Notes under the pieces: generated by a model | Seen by the model: only the letters and a program-made list of their open reading frames with translations | What the model was told of the DNA's origin: nothing | Databases searched by the model: none | Program-made: the position numbers and the translations under genes | Source of the DNA: Procambarus clarkii | Taxonomy: Eukaryota; Arthropoda; Malacostraca; Decapoda; Cambaridae | Direction: 5' to 3' | NCBI RefSeq assembly: GCF_040958095.1 | Contig: NC_091214.1 | Coordinates: 9,407,871-9,471,870, forward strand | Length of the DNA: 64,000 bases | In this document: positions 36,121-48,977 of the stretch, piece after piece | How the letters are laid out: every line of letters starts with the position of its first letter | Numbering within the stretch: position 1 is the first letter of the stretch

Positions 36121-36830
36121 GGCTTTGGCTGTGCTATCATACAAAACATTTTGGGTATATTTGGTAGAAATTCTTAAATTAGGTTGAATTTAGGTGGGAT
36201 AGCTTAAATTTCCCAACTTTAATCAAATCTAGCTTTGGATATGTTAGGTGAGGTTGTTTAGGGTATTTTGGAATAGGCAAAAATTTGGCTAAAATGGACA
36301 TTTGGCTGTGCTATGTTACAAAACATTTTTGGGTATATATGTGGAAATTGTCATAAATTAGGTTGAATTTAGGTTGGACAGCATAAATTTCACCAACTTT
36401 TAATGAAATCTAGCTTCGTAAATATTAGGATAGGTTAGGTAAGGTTGTGTAGGGTAGGTTATAATAATGAAAACTCGGCTAAAATGGTCTTTGGCTGTGC
36501 TATGTAACAAAAAAATGTGTATATTTGATAGAAATTGTCTTAAATTAGGTTAAATTTAGGTGGGAATGGCTTAAATTTTGCCAACTTCAATCAAATCTAG
36601 CTTTGAATGTCAGGTGAGGTTGTCTAGGGCAGGTTGTAATAGGTGAAAACTTGGCTGAAATGGGTTTTGGCTGTGCTATGTTACAAAACATTTTTGGGTA
36701 TATTTGTGGAAATTGTCTTAAATTTGCTTACATTAGATGGGATAGTAGAAATTTCGCCAACTTTAATCAATTCTAGCTTTGGATATGCTAGGCCAGGTTG
36801 TGTAGGGTAGGATATATAATATCTTAGGGG
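36121..36830. repeat. About four tandem units of about 175-185 bp
   Basis: Each unit contains TTTGGCTGTGCTATGTTACA, then TTGGGTATATTTG, TAGGTTGAATTTAGGTGG, CCAACTTTAATCAAATCTAG and GGTTGTGTAGGGTAGG. Units are diverged and unequal in length. No coding potential is seen. Confidence 0.75.
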
Positions 36831-36988
36831 TAATGAACATTCAAATTTGTTTTGTAAGTTTACCTATTTTGGGGTTCTAGCTATAGCTAACTCATTTATT
36901 GACAGAGGTGACATAGGCTTGTATGAGAGGATATGGGATGCTCATATTGAGTTAGTTTAACTTTTGCTAGGTTGAATTCGGTTAAGTT
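36831..36988. other. Non-coding spacer
   Basis: Short A/T-rich gap between the tandem repeats and the next inverted-repeat element. Nothing is recognised. Confidence 0.3.
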
Positions 36989-37597
36989 TCTATAGTATAA
37001 GTATTTTTTTCGATGGATTTAGATGAATTTAGGGTTTAATTGGTTGCATTTTTGATCGGATATAGTAAATTTGCTTAAAATTATCATAGAATTTACTGAC
37101 TTCACCTAACCTCGCCTGTCCCTAACATAACTAAGACTAGAACCAATAGGTCTGTTTGAGGGTGTGTCTAAATATATATGGGTGACATGATTGAAGACGA
37201 TGTAACATGGGGGGTATTAATAAGACATTAAAAACAATGGTCATATGCTAGATGAATAGTTTAGCACTAATAATGTTGAAACATTTATGGAAATGTGTTT
37301 TTATATTGAGCTCATAGGATGTCAGACTTGCCATTCATTCATGTGAAATTCTGACTTTTTGGGGGGCTTGGTTAAACTCGGCATATTATAAATGATGACC
37401 AAAACATACCTGGAAAAAATATAATGCAAATTGTGTATTGTATACCTAGTCTGACTGACTAACTGTACAAATAGCACAATTATTTTACTTATGCAAGTTG
37501 TCTATTAGTTGTGAAGAATCTGTATTTTGCATAAGTCATATGATGATTGCAATTATGTATTAATTATATTCCTACGAATTGTGTATTGTTTGTGCAA

Positions 37598-37630
<33 letters not shown>

Positions 37631-37825
37631 CATATATATTTAGACAAACCCTCAAACAGACCTATTGGTTCTAGTCTTAGTTATGTTACGGACAGGCGAG
37701 GTTAGGTGAAGTCAGTAAATTCTATGATAATTTTAAGCAAATTTACTATATCCGATCAAAAATGCAACCAATTAAACCCTAAATTCATCTAAATCCGTCG
37801 AAAAAAATACTTATACTATAGAAAT
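36989..37825. mobile_element. Non-autonomous element with inverted repeats of about 200 bp
   Basis: 36989-37186 is the reverse complement of 37627-37825, starting TTTCTATAGTATAAGTATTT and passing through GTCCCTAACATAACTAAGAC. The middle of about 440 bases has no ORF. A (TA)n tract abuts the inner end of the right repeat (37600-37628). This looks like a MITE or foldback element. Target duplication is not clear. Confidence 0.8.
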
Positions 37826-38893
<1,068 letters not shown>

Positions 38894-39656
38894 GCCAGAC
38901 ATTGTAGCTCAGTATATTAGAGGAATGGTAGAGGTAAATTCTAAAATAGGGGATTTGGCCAAGTTGGCAGAAAACTACCAATTGGCGGGCAAAAGGCCCA
39001 ATAAAAATAATTGTACCCCACAGAGTAACAAAACTTATACCCACAGCCAGTCCAGACCAGCTCATTCTAACCCTTTAACTAATGCACCTTCTGTTTCAGA
39101 CATAACTAACCCTGTTAAAGTGTCTAGCCCCACGGCACCTAAGGGTGAACCGAAGGGTAATTCTGTTAGTAATGTCTCTTCTCCCCGACGTTTTTGTGGT
39201 CACTGTAAACGCCCAAACCACACTATTAGCCGTTGTTGGCAACTGTACCCGGAAAAAAGACCCAATGCTCTAGTTGTGACACAGGGCTTGAGGCCTTCGG
39301 AAGGGTTAGGGAGTAAGACCTCCAACCCACAGTGGTTGGACTTGCTTACCCCATTCTTATCGAAAGGGAGACTACTTTTGTCTGAGGGTTCTTCCTGGAA
39401 GGACGTGGTGATCTTCCGAGACACCGGTGCCATCCAGACTTTAATTTTAGAGAGTGCGTTGCAAGGTGCCGACACTCTCGACACTGGAGAGGTGGTACTG
39501 GTCGAGGGTGTCACTAGTGATACTCGAGCAGTACCCCTCCATAAGGTTACCCTGGAATCGGATTTCCACAAGGGTGTTTGTACAGTCGGAGTCACTTCAT
39601 ACCTACCTTTCCCTAATGTTGATGTAATAGTTGGTAATGATTTAGCAGGAGATTAG
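38894..39656 (+). pseudogene. Gypsy gag C-terminus and aspartic protease
   Basis: The frame is open from inside the last SINE copy and ends at TAG 39654-39656, about 250 retrotransposon residues. A CCHC zinc knuckle (CGHCKRPNHTISRCW) marks the nucleocapsid end of Gag. The retroviral-type protease is shown by VVIFRDTGAIQTLIL, with DTGA as the catalytic motif, and by DVIVGNDLAGD near its end. The stop falls just after that motif, and the frame continues beyond it, so it is probably a point mutation. The N-terminal part of Gag is absent. Confidence 0.8.
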
Positions 39657-42449
39657 GTAGGGGACTCCAGACTGCCTATTATGTTGCCTACCCCTAAGGT
39701 TTGCCTGGATCCACCCACCACAGAGGTTACTGTTGTGTACCCTGCATGCGCAGTGACCAGGTCTATGGGACTTAAATGTAAGGGCAGCCCTGTGCTTGCC
39801 AAGGTGGTAAATCCCGAGGACACAAGGAACTTTCCGAGTGGTGAAAACCAAGTGGACCTCGCGGACACATTCATGGCCCGACTCGATGACATGGCCGAGG
39901 ACATTGTGGAGAGCCTGCCACCGCCATCTACCGAGAGTAGTGGGGAGGTGGAGGAGAACACTGTTGAGCCTCGGCCAATAGCATCTGACCAAGGCCTAGA
40001 TGCCTCCTTGAGTGAGTTACAGAAAGCTGACCCCACTCTTGCAGATTGTCATGAGACAGCTGTCTCTATGGAGGAAATTGTAGACGCAGCAACTGGGTAC
40101 TACTACAATGATCAGATTTTTATGAGAAAATGGAGATCACAGAATGCTCCCTTGTCAAATGAGTGGGAGGTAGTCCACCAGGTTATGTTGCCAACCTGCT
40201 ATAGAGAAAGAGTTTTGGCAGCTGCTCATGATGATCCTATGGGGGGACATCAAGGTATTAATATTACGTATCACAAAATTTTAAAGTATTTTTTCTGGCC
40301 CAAGCTGAAAAGTGATGTGGCAAAATTTTGTAATGTGTGTATTGTTTATCAACTGGTTGGGAAACCAAACCAGACTCTACCTAAAGCTCCTCTAAGGCCT
40401 ATTGTCGTGCCAGAGGAATCATTTTCTCATGTGGTAATGGACTGTGTTGGACCATTACCTAGAACTAAGTCTGGTAATATTTACCTAATCACGATGATGT
40501 GTATCACTACTCGTTACCCAGAGGCTTTTGCTGTAAGGAACATCCGAGCAAAAACTGTTGTTGCTCGTATGTTGCAATTTTTTTCCACTTTTGGACTGCC
40601 TCGGGTCGTGCAAACTGACAATGGTACTAACTTTAAGTCTGATATTTTTGAGCAATTTTGTTAGGACCTTGGAATAACTCATAAGGTTTCCAGCCCATAC
40701 CATCCACAGAGTCAGGGGGTAATTGAACGTTTCCATCTAACTCTGAAGCAGATGTTGAAGACATCGTGCGAGAGTTCCCACACCTTCTGGGATGAGAATT
40801 TACTGTATGTTTTGTTTGCGGCTAGAGAGGGATTACAAAGTTCACTGGGTTGTTCTCCTTTTGAGTTAGTCTTTGGTCATAAAGTTCGTGGATCCTTGCA
40901 AATGTTACAGGAGAATCTGTTAGGGAACGTAACGTTAACCGAAGGTTCGGCTTTCTTTGTGCAACGCCACCAGAGACTCAAGGACTGCAAGGCTGCTGCA
41001 CTAAAGTATCTTGGGAAGGCCCAAGAAAAGATGAAAGACCGAAACGATGCTACGGCTAAGTTACGGGTATTTCAGCCTGGCGACCCTGTCCTGGTATTAA
41101 AGCCTCGACTAGGGAACACTATGTCCCACAAGTACGAAGGCCCCTACATTGTGACAGAAAAGACTGGGGACCTCACATACAAAGTGAGGCACTCTGACAA
41201 ATGTAACCAGGTAATGCTCGTACATGTAAATCGGCTGAAGAAGTTCCAGGGCCCCAGGCCCATTGCACTAACCAATGTTTCCATTTCCAGTGAGGGAGCG
41301 GATGATTGTTCTGGGGACCCAACTAATCTCATTTTCAATAATTCGAGTTCTGTGAATGCTGTGGAGGGACTGTCCCATTTGCAGATGGCCCAACGTGAAG
41401 AGGTGCAGTCGTTGGTTGATGAATTCTCCAGTCTGTTCGGGGAGGTCCCGACCCAGACTGATGCCATTTGCCATGATGTCAAGTTGACGGACTACACTCC
41501 CATTCGCCTTCAACCCTATCGGATGAGTCCAGAAAAGAAGGCCATCGTACGGAAGGAGGTCGACTTCTTGCTCCAGCACGGCCTCATCCGACTGAGCCAG
41601 GGCTCTTGGTGCTCGCCCTGCCTTTTGGTCCCCAAACCAGACGGCTCCTGGCGATTATGCACCGACTATTGGCAGCTCAACAAGGTGACCATTGTGGATG
41701 CCTATCCGCTGCCTCTCCTCGAGGACTGCATCGACGAGCTGGGAAACGCCAAGTACGTCTCGAAATTCGACCTCTCAAAGGGGTATTATCAAATTCCACT
41801 CACTGAATGTGCTAAACAACTAACTGCGTTCGTGACATCCGAGGGTGTTTTTGAGTATCAAGTGTTACCGTTCGGCTTGCGTAATGCCCCTGCCATGTTC
41901 CAGAGGCTAATGAACTCTCTGCACGCTAATATGCCAAATTGTCGGGCGTATTTAGATGATATTGTGCTCTTTGACAGTAATTGGGCTGACCACATAGCTA
42001 GGTTATGCCAGTTGTTTGCAATCTTGAAAAGGGCAAATCTTACCTTAAATGCTAAAAAGTGTCATTTTGGCCAAGGCACAGTGATGTACCTCGGTTATGA
42101 AGTGGGCCAAGGAAAAGTGTTACCTCGGCAACATAAAATCAGTGTTATTCTGGAATATCCAGTGCTAAAGTCTAAACAGGACGTTCAAAGATTTATCGGT
42201 ATGTGTGCGTACTATCGACGCTTTTGTCAGAACTTTTCCAGTGTTGCCACTCCACTCACAGACTTGTTGCGGAAAGCCGTTATATTTAAGTGGTCATCAG
42301 ACTGTGCAGAGGCATTTAAAAATTTGAAATTGATCTTAGCTTCCGCCCCAGTGCTTGCTAGTCCAAGGTTCGATCGACCGTTTAAAATTCATGTCGACGC
42401 GTCTGACTCGGGTGCTGGTGCAGTGTTGTTGCAAACTGGGGATGATCAT
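39657..42449 (+). pseudogene. Gypsy pol: integrase, then reverse transcriptase, then start of RNase H
   Basis: A single frame continues from the protease with one further stop at 40662-40664. The integrase is first, with a zinc-binding HDDPMGGHQG...C-x2-C region, catalytic MDCVGPLP and QTDNGTNFKS, HPQSQGVIERFH after the stop, and a GPY/F-type YEGPYIV tail near 41130. The RT follows with YPLPLLEDCID, SKFDLSKGYYQIPL, LPFGLRNAPAMFQ and the active site AYLDDIVLF (YLDD). RNase H begins KIHVDASDSGAGAVLL and is cut at about 42449 by LINE A1. Order IN-RT-RH is the notable point: Copia-like order with Gypsy-type sequences. Confidence 0.88.
42446..42449. other. Short target duplication TCAT, left side of LINE A1
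   Basis: TCAT at 42446-42449 recurs at 46382-46385. Removing the LINE and one copy restores the RNase H frame (...QTGDDHPGNQVEHP...), which fixes the insertion point. Confidence 0.75.
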
Positions 42450-45400
42450 TTATTTATTTATTTATTTATGCATATACAAGAATGTACATAAGGAATGTGA
42501 GGATACAATTATGGTAATTACAGTCTTGTAAAGCCACTAGCACGCGCAGCGTTTCGGGCAGGTCCTTAATCTAAGAAAATTTTAAGGAGGTAAATACTTG
42601 CAAAATTTATAGACAAAAAAATGATAACAGATTACATGGAATGAAAAAAAAAAAAGATGAGAGAAAATTATAGGTACAGTATATTAAAGCACATAGGTAG
42701 CTATGATTGATTGCAATGACAGCTTAAAATGGTAGTTGACAACAAATTGGTAGGCACAATACAGCAGAAACAATATAAGATTGATTGCAATGACAGCTTG
42801 AATGGTAGTTGACAAAAATTGGTAGTCACAATACAGCATATGGCTAGCACATAAAAGAAGACAGCAATGAACACAATGATAAGGTTGTTTGATATTACAT
42901 AAAAATTAGGAGATTGGGTACCACTAGGTACAGAGCAAATTTAAAGCTCAGTGTAGGAAACTAAATAGATGAAGTTAGGTACTTTTTGGTTTTGCTTTTA
43001 AATAAGGCAAAAGTTTTACAGTTTTTCAATTCACTAGGGAGTGAGTTCCATAGACTAGGTCCCTTAATTTGCATAGAGTGTTTACACAGATTAAGTTTGA
43101 CCCTGGGGATATCAAAGAGATATTTATTTCTGGTGTGGTGATAATGGGTCCTATTACATCTGTCCAGGGAGAGTTTCAGAGCATGGTTTGCATTTAAGAA
43201 CAGGGTTTTGTAAATGTAGTTGACACAAGAGAATGTGTGGAGGGAGTTAATATTTAGCAAGTTTAGAGATTTAAACAAGGGAGCTGAGTGTTGTCTGAAA
43301 GCAGAGTTAGTTATTATTCTGATAGCAGATTTTTGCTGTGTGATGATGGGCTTAAGGTGGTTTGCAGTGGTAGACCCCCATGCACAGATACCATAATTAA
43401 GATAGGGGTAGATTAGTGCATAATATAGTGAGAGGAGAGCAGAGTTAGGAACATAATATCTGATTTTGGAGAGTATACCAACTGTCTTAGAGACTTTCTT
43501 AGTTATGTGTTGAATGTGGGTGCTGAAGTTGAGTCTCTTGTCTAGGAATAGGCCAAGAAACTTGCCATCATTTTTATTACTGATGTTAATGTTGTCTATC
43601 TGTAGCTGAATTGCATTTGATGATTTGCTTCCAAATAAGATGTAGTAAGTCTTTTCGATGTTTAATGTTAGTTTGTTCGTTGACATCCATAAGTGGACTT
43701 TTTTTAATTCATTATTCACAACATTATTTAGTGTATGTGGGTTGAGGTTTGAGTAGATAAGGGTAGTATCGTCAGCAAACAATATAGGTTTGAGAATATT
43801 AGAGACATTAGGCAGATCGTTTATATATATAAGAAATAGAAGAGGTCCTAAGATGCTGCCCTGTGGCACTCCAACGGTAATTGGTAGAGTGGAAGAAGTT
43901 GTATCATTGATGGTTACATATTGGTGTCTGTCACTAAGATAGGATCGGATGTAGTCAAGGGCAAGGCCTCGGATTCCATAATGCTGGAGTTTAAATAAGA
44001 GGTAGTTGTGATTAACAGTATCAAAGGCTTTTCTTAGGTCAATGAAGAGTCCAATCGGAAACTCATTTTTGTCAAGGGCTGAGTAGATAATGTCAAGGAG
44101 ACTAATGATTGCATCATTGGTACTCTTTTGGGACCGGAAGCCAAACTGGCAGGGGCTGAGTATGTCGAATTTTACGAGGTAGGAGTAGAGCTGTTTGTAA
44201 ATAATTTTTTCAAATATTTTTGATAGAATGGGTAGATTTGATATTGGTCTATAATTGTTTATGTCCGCCGGATTGCCTCCTTTATGGACTGGCGTTACTC
44301 TTGCTTTTTTGAGGATATCAGGGAAGGTGTGACACTCTATAGATTTGTTGAACAGTAGTGCTATGGGTGGGGCAAGGGCATGGGAGGCTCTCTTGTACAC
44401 AATGGACGGAATTTCACTGGTGTTCCCTGCCTTGGTTTTTAGAGAGTGTATGATGGACACAACATCTGCCGGGCTGATTGGTGAAAGGAGAAGAGAGTTT
44501 GGATAGCTGCCTGAGAGATATGTGTTAATATGTGTCTGAGTCTGTGGGATTTTACTGGCAAGATTAGCACCAACCGATGAAAAGAAACTATTAAATTCAT
44601 TTGCCATTTCTAAATCAGTTGACGGTATATCCCCATCCTTGTAGAGTTTTATTTGGTTATGTGAGTGTTGTTTAGTTCCTAGGATACTAGAGATAGTTTT
44701 CCAAGTGTTTTTCATGTTGCCTTTTGCTTCATTGAATCTATTCACATAATATGCAAGTTTTGCCTTTCTTATGATACTGGTAAGCATTGATGAGTACCTT
44801 TTAGCTACTTCCTTTGAAACTAGGCCAATCCTAACTTTCTTTTCATATTCATGTTTCTTGTTGATTGAGTTGAGAATGCCATTTGTGAGCCATGGATTGT
44901 TTAATCTTTTGTCAGTTACTTGCTTTGTAAGAAGGGGACAATGAAGGTTGTAGAGGCTTAGAGTTTTGGAGAGGAAGAGGTTAGCTAATGAATTTATATC
45001 ATGGGTATTATTGAATTCAGAATCCCAGTTAATATTGTGAAGTGCCTCTGTAAGATTGTCTAAAGCTGATTCACTGTGTAGCCTAAATGAAAATTTCTTG
45101 CTTTTTGGTGGTGTTATGTCCATGTTCGCTATGAGAAAGGTAGGATAGTGGTCAGTTGTTCTGTCGTAGATTATACCAGATACAAGGGGAGCTGTTATGT
45201 TTGTCCATATGTGGTCCAAGGTAGTGGCTGATGTTTGAGTGACTCGGGTAGGTTTGGTGATAGTGGGGATTAGCATACAGGAGTTCATGCTGTTAAGGAA
45301 ATAGTCAACTTGAGAGCAGTTTTGTTGACCCAGGTCAATATTAAAGTCTCCTCCCAGAATGATGTGGTTTTTGTTGAGATTGTTGTTTATAATAAGATTC

Positions 45401-46381
45401 CTTAGGTTGTCTGAGAAAGAAGCTATGTTAGTATTAGGAAATCTATAGATGGCTCCAATAGTCAAAGAGGATTTAAGGGATTTAATTGTAAACTGAGCAA
45501 AAGTATATTCACAGTAGTCATCTCTGTCACTAATAACACTGTTGCAGATAAATGTATCTCGGTAATATATAGCTGTGCCACCACCTTTTTTATTAGGCCT
45601 ACAGTTATGAATGGCTTTATAACCAGCTAAGTTGTAGAGTTGGGTATAGTCTTTATTTAGCCAAGTTTCTGTTAAAATAATGAACGATAGGTTAGTACCT
45701 AGTGCTGTGAGTAGTGCATTTAAATCGTCAAAATGTTTACCAAGTGATCTAACATTTTGGTTATAAACTGATAGATAGGTGCTATTTTGGAGTTTGTTTT
45801 TAGCCTGGTGTGCTGTGAAATACTTACAATAATGATGATCAATGTGCTGGTTGGTATAGATATGAGACAGAAGATTTTGATCAGGATCAATATCAGTGTG
45901 CATAGAGATGCAGAGGGATCACGATACAAGATACACGATAAAGCAAAACACAAGAATAAGAGCAGATACAATAAAATAGTAACAATTTAGAAGTAAAATA
46001 AAGATCCAATAGATAGCCAGGGAGGACACAGAAGTTACGTAAAATAAAACACAAAAAATCAGTAGAGACTGACAATATAAATGTAAAATAAAAAATAATA
46101 AGAAAAATAATAATCATAAAAAAATGATCTTGAAGATAATTAGCTTAGTAATGGTTAATTAACAGGGTAATAAAAAGCCCTAGGTTTAGTGACAAGGGGA
46201 TTAACTAAGAACAAATAATTAAGAGTATAAAACAGGCAAAGATGACAAACAAAAAATAAAGTAAAAATTAAAATAAAAATAAAAATAAACACCTTTGGAA
46301 AGGAAAGGCAGAGCTTAAGTACACTTTGGTTGTATGTGAGACTACAAATTATGTTCTGGTTATTCAGCTGATATCCCACAG
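42450..46381 (-). mobile_element. LINE A1 (CR1/Jockey-like), inserted in the Gypsy RNase H
   Basis: A minus-strand non-LTR retrotransposon with a (TTTA)n-type tail at 42450-42468, a conserved 3' region with CCCGAAACGCTGCGCGTGC, one intact ORF2 and about 480 bases of 5' sequence without ORF1, so it is probably 5'-truncated. The same family appears at 48454-53435 and as a 3' fragment at 61012-61245. Confidence 0.88.
42961..45903 (-). CDS. LINE A1 ORF2: endonuclease and reverse transcriptase, intact
   Basis: 980 residues without a stop. The apurinic-type endonuclease fills about residues 50-265, with NVRSLG, LTETWLN, GGDFNIDL, LDHIWTN and TDHYPTFL as expected of the family. The reverse transcriptase follows with PISNLPILSKIFEKI, FIDLRKAFDTVNH, GVPQGSILGPLLFLIYIND and the catalytic FADDTTLIYS. 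The enzyme nicks DNA and copies its RNA at the nick. No RNase H domain is visible. An intact frame suggests recent activity. The CR1/Jockey-type assignment rests on motif style and the (TTTA)n tail. Confidence 0.9.
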   Translation of the reverse strand: MHTDIDPDQNLLSHIYTNQHIDHHYCKYFTAHQAKNKLQNSTYLSVYNQNVRSLGKHFDDLNALLTALGTNLSFIILTETWLNKDYTQLYNLAGYKAIHNCRPNKKGGGTAIYYRDTFICNSVISDRDDYCEYTFAQFTIKSLKSSLTIGAIYRFPNTNIASFSDNLRNLIINNNLNKNHIILGGDFNIDLGQQNCSQVDYFLNSMNSCMLIPTITKPTRVTQTSATTLDHIWTNITAPLVSGIIYDRTTDHYPTFLIANMDITPPKSKKFSFRLHSESALDNLTEALHNINWDSEFNNTHDINSLANLFLSKTLSLYNLHCPLLTKQVTDKRLNNPWLTNGILNSINKKHEYEKKVRIGLVSKEVAKRYSSMLTSIIRKAKLAYYVNRFNEAKGNMKNTWKTISSILGTKQHSHNQIKLYKDGDIPSTDLEMANEFNSFFSSVGANLASKIPQTQTHINTYLSGSYPNSLLLSPISPADVVSIIHSLKTKAGNTSEIPSIVYKRASHALAPPIALLFNKSIECHTFPDILKKARVTPVHKGGNPADINNYRPISNLPILSKIFEKIIYKQLYSYLVKFDILSPCQFGFRSQKSTNDAIISLLDIIYSALDKNEFPIGLFIDLRKAFDTVNHNYLLFKLQHYGIRGLALDYIRSYLSDRHQYVTINDTTSSTLPITVGVPQGSILGPLLFLIYINDLPNVSNILKPILFADDTTLIYSNLNPHTLNNVVNNELKKVHLWMSTNKLTLNIEKTYYILFGSKSSNAIQLQIDNINISNKNDGKFLGLFLDKRLNFSTHIQHITKKVSKTVGILSKIRYYVPNSALLSLYYALIYPYLNYGICAWGSTTANHLKPIITQQKSAIRIITNSAFRQHSAPLFKSLNLLNINSLHTFSCVNYIYKTLFLNANHALKLSLDRCNRTHYHHTRNKYLFDIPRVKLNLCKHSMQIKGPSLWNSLPSELKNCKTFALFKSKTKKYLTSSI

Positions 46382-46706
46382 TCATCCAGGAAATCAGGTG
46401 GAACACCCAGTATATTATTACTCTGTGAAATTTGACAAGGCACAACGCAGTGGTAGAAATTCAGTGGTAGAAAAAGAGGCGTTGGCGCTAGTATTAACAT
46501 GTAAAAAGTTTGAAGTTTACCTCACAGGTAATATAGTGGAAGTGTACACGGACCATAACCCACTAGTCTTCCTGACTCAGATGAAGGGTAAGAATAAACG
46601 CATCCTCAGGTGGACATTGTACCTACAGGACTTCAATCTTTCTATTACCCACCTACCGGGCAGGCTCAACGTGATAGCCGACGCTCTGTCCCGGTTGCCT
46701 GAGTAA
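46382..46706 (+). pseudogene. Gypsy RNase H, second half
   Basis: Resumes the frame interrupted at 42449, with EHPVYYYSVKFDKAQRSGRN, VEKEALALVLTCKKFEVYL, VYTDHNPL and LSITHLPGRLNVIADALSRL before the TAA at 46704-46706. These are the typical C-terminal RNase H and connection motifs of Ty3/Gypsy Pol. Nothing like an integrase follows, confirming that integrase lies upstream of RT in this element. Confidence 0.85.
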
Positions 46707-47023
46707 CATTCATCTGGGCCACAGGAAGCCATTTACCAACTGTCATGCTTTAGTTAATTTTTTTTTTTAGGTTCTCCTGTGACATTAAATATTCCGTGTC
46801 CAATTTATTTACTTCCCTGTTTTTTTGTTTTTTTTGTGTACGTTTTTTTTTTTCTTTCAGAGAACTCCTTTGTATTTTTCTTGCAGAGAAATTGCTGTTT
46901 ACGATTGATTTTTTGTTTTTGTCATATATTTTTTCTTTTTATTCTCTGTATACTCTTACCAAAAAAAAATATGACTACTATTCTAGTGGTCACATTTTTT
47001 TTTTTCTCTGAAGGGGGGAGGAG
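46707..47023 (+). other. Gypsy 3' non-coding region with polypurine tract
   Basis: A very T-rich stretch with no credible ORF, ending in AAGGGGGGAGGAG (47011-47023), a purine tract directly before the LTR start, as needed for plus-strand priming. Confidence 0.75.
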
Positions 47024-47206
47024 TGTTACGACCCTGGGTTCTTCAGTGGAAACCAGAGGTCAAAATTGAGCTATATATTAAACTTTCTTATAGTACAGTT
47101 GGTGTATCACGAGCGGCAATTGTTTGTATCTTCCCTGCCAGACGTAAGACTATTCTTGTTTCTCAAAGAGCATTTAAAGACTGAGCTGGGGGTTGATTAT
47201 TAAATA
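47024..47206 (+). repeat. Gypsy 3' LTR, first part
   Basis: Begins TGTTACGACC directly after the polypurine tract and is interrupted by LINE B1. The LTR resumes at 58856 and ends TATAACA at 59633, giving terminal TGTTA/TAACA inverted repeats and a total LTR of about 960 bases. Confidence 0.8.
47200..47206. other. Target duplication TTAAATA around LINE B1, left copy
   Basis: TTAAATA recurs at 58849-58855, bracketing the LINE stack that splits the LTR. Confidence 0.7.
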
Positions 47207-47506
47207 CAATACAATACAATACAACTTTATTTAGGTAAGGTACATACATACAATAAATTTTTACAAGGATTGGTTGACTTATAGGTAGAGCTAGTACATA
47301 CAATGCCTAAAGCCACTATTACGCAAAGCGTTTCGGGCATGATAAACTTAAATGACAAGCTTAATACTAATTGAGCATAATGAGTAGAATGAAAACAAGA
47401 AATGAAAACATAGATGAAAACGCAGCACAAATACAATTATGTCGACAAACAGCGCTCTTTAAAGAAAAACAGACATTGGTTGACAATAGAAGGGTAAGGT
47501 AGGTTA

Positions 47507-48453
47507 CAGGGAATTTATTAGGTATAGCTTCGTTTTTAACTTAAACTGGTTGAGAGAGGTACAGTCTTTAACATGGTTGGGAAGGTCATTCCACATTCTG
47601 GGCCCCTTGATTTGTAGAGCATTTCTAGTTTGATTAAGTCGTACTCTAGGAATATCAAAACTGTATTTATTTATGGTGTGGTGCTCATGGGTTCTGTTAC
47701 AACCTTCTATGAAGCTTTTGAGATCAGGATTGACATTATAGTTTAGCGTTTTATATATGTATAATACACATGAGAGAATGTGCAGTGACTTAATGTCTAA
47801 CATATTCAGAGATTTGAGTAGGGGTACCGAGTGATGTCTGGGGCCAGAATTGGATATATTGTCCTAATAGCAGCTTTGTGTTGAGTAATTAGAGGACGTA
47901 AGTGATTTTGGGTAGTAGAGCCCCAAGCACAAATACCATAGTTGAGATATGGATAGATAAGGGAGTAATAGAGAGTCACCAGGGCAGGGCGTGGTACATA
48001 ATATCTGATCTTAGAAAGAATGCCCACAGTTTTTGAAACTTTTTTTGATATGTTTAGAATGTGTCCCTGGAAATTCAGCTTGTGGTCAATGAGAATGCCA
48101 AGGAATTTGCCATCTAATTTGTTACAAATTTGGGTATTGTTTATTTTGAGATTTATTTGATTAGAGGATTTATTGCCAAACAGAATATAGAAAGTTTTGT
48201 CAATATTAAGGGTGAGTTTGTTGGCAGTTAGCCACAGATGGACTTTATTTAGCTCAGTATTTACTGTGGCATTTAGAGCAAGGGGATCAGGACTGGAGTA
48301 AATGAAGGTTGTGTCGTCAGCAAATAGAATTGGTTTGAGGTGTTGGGAGGCATTTGGAAGGTCATTAATGTAGATGAGAAAGAGGAGAGGGCCAAGTATG
48401 CTGCCCTGGGGAACACCAATGTTGATGGGTAGGATGGGAGAAATTGTATTATT
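47507..48453 (-). pseudogene. LINE B1 RT, C-terminal part
   Basis: Minus-strand coding remnant with GVPQGSILGPLLFLIYIND near 48400, FADDTTFIYS near 48320, SKIRYYVPRPALVTLYYSL near 47990 and NQTRNALQIKGPRMWNDL near 47600, ending before a stop at about 47504. At least one frameshift at about 47805-47850 breaks it. The upstream part of the same gene resumes at 53436. Confidence 0.8.
48448..48453. other. Target duplication ATTATT around LINE A2, left copy
   Basis: ATTATT recurs at 53436-53441. Collapsing both restores the family-B sequence as seen intact at 50625-50640. Confidence 0.65.
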
Positions 48454-48977
48454 TATTTATTTAATTATTTATTTATTTATGCATATACAAGAATGTACAT
48501 AAGGAATGTGAGGATACAAATATGGTAATTACAGTCTTGTAAAGCCACTAGCACGCGCAGCGTTTCGGGCAGGTCCTTAATCTAAGAAAATTTTAAGGAG
48601 GTAAATACTTGCAAAATTTATAGACAAAAAAATGATAACAGATTACATGAAATGAAAAAAAAAAAAAAAAAAGATGAGAGAAAATTGTAGGTACAGTATA
48701 TTAAAGCACATAAGTAGCTAAGATTGATTGCAATGACAGCTTAAAATGGTAGTTGACAACAAATTGGTAGGCACAATACAGCAGAAACAATATAAGATTG
48801 ATTGCAAAGACAGCTTGAATGGTAGTTGACAAAAATTGGTAGTCACAATACAGCATATGGCTAGCACATAAAAGAAGACAGCAATGAACACAATGATAAG
48901 GTTGTTTGATATTACATAAAAATTAGGAGATTGGGTAACACTAGGTACAGAGCAAATTTAAAGCTCAGTGTAGGAAA

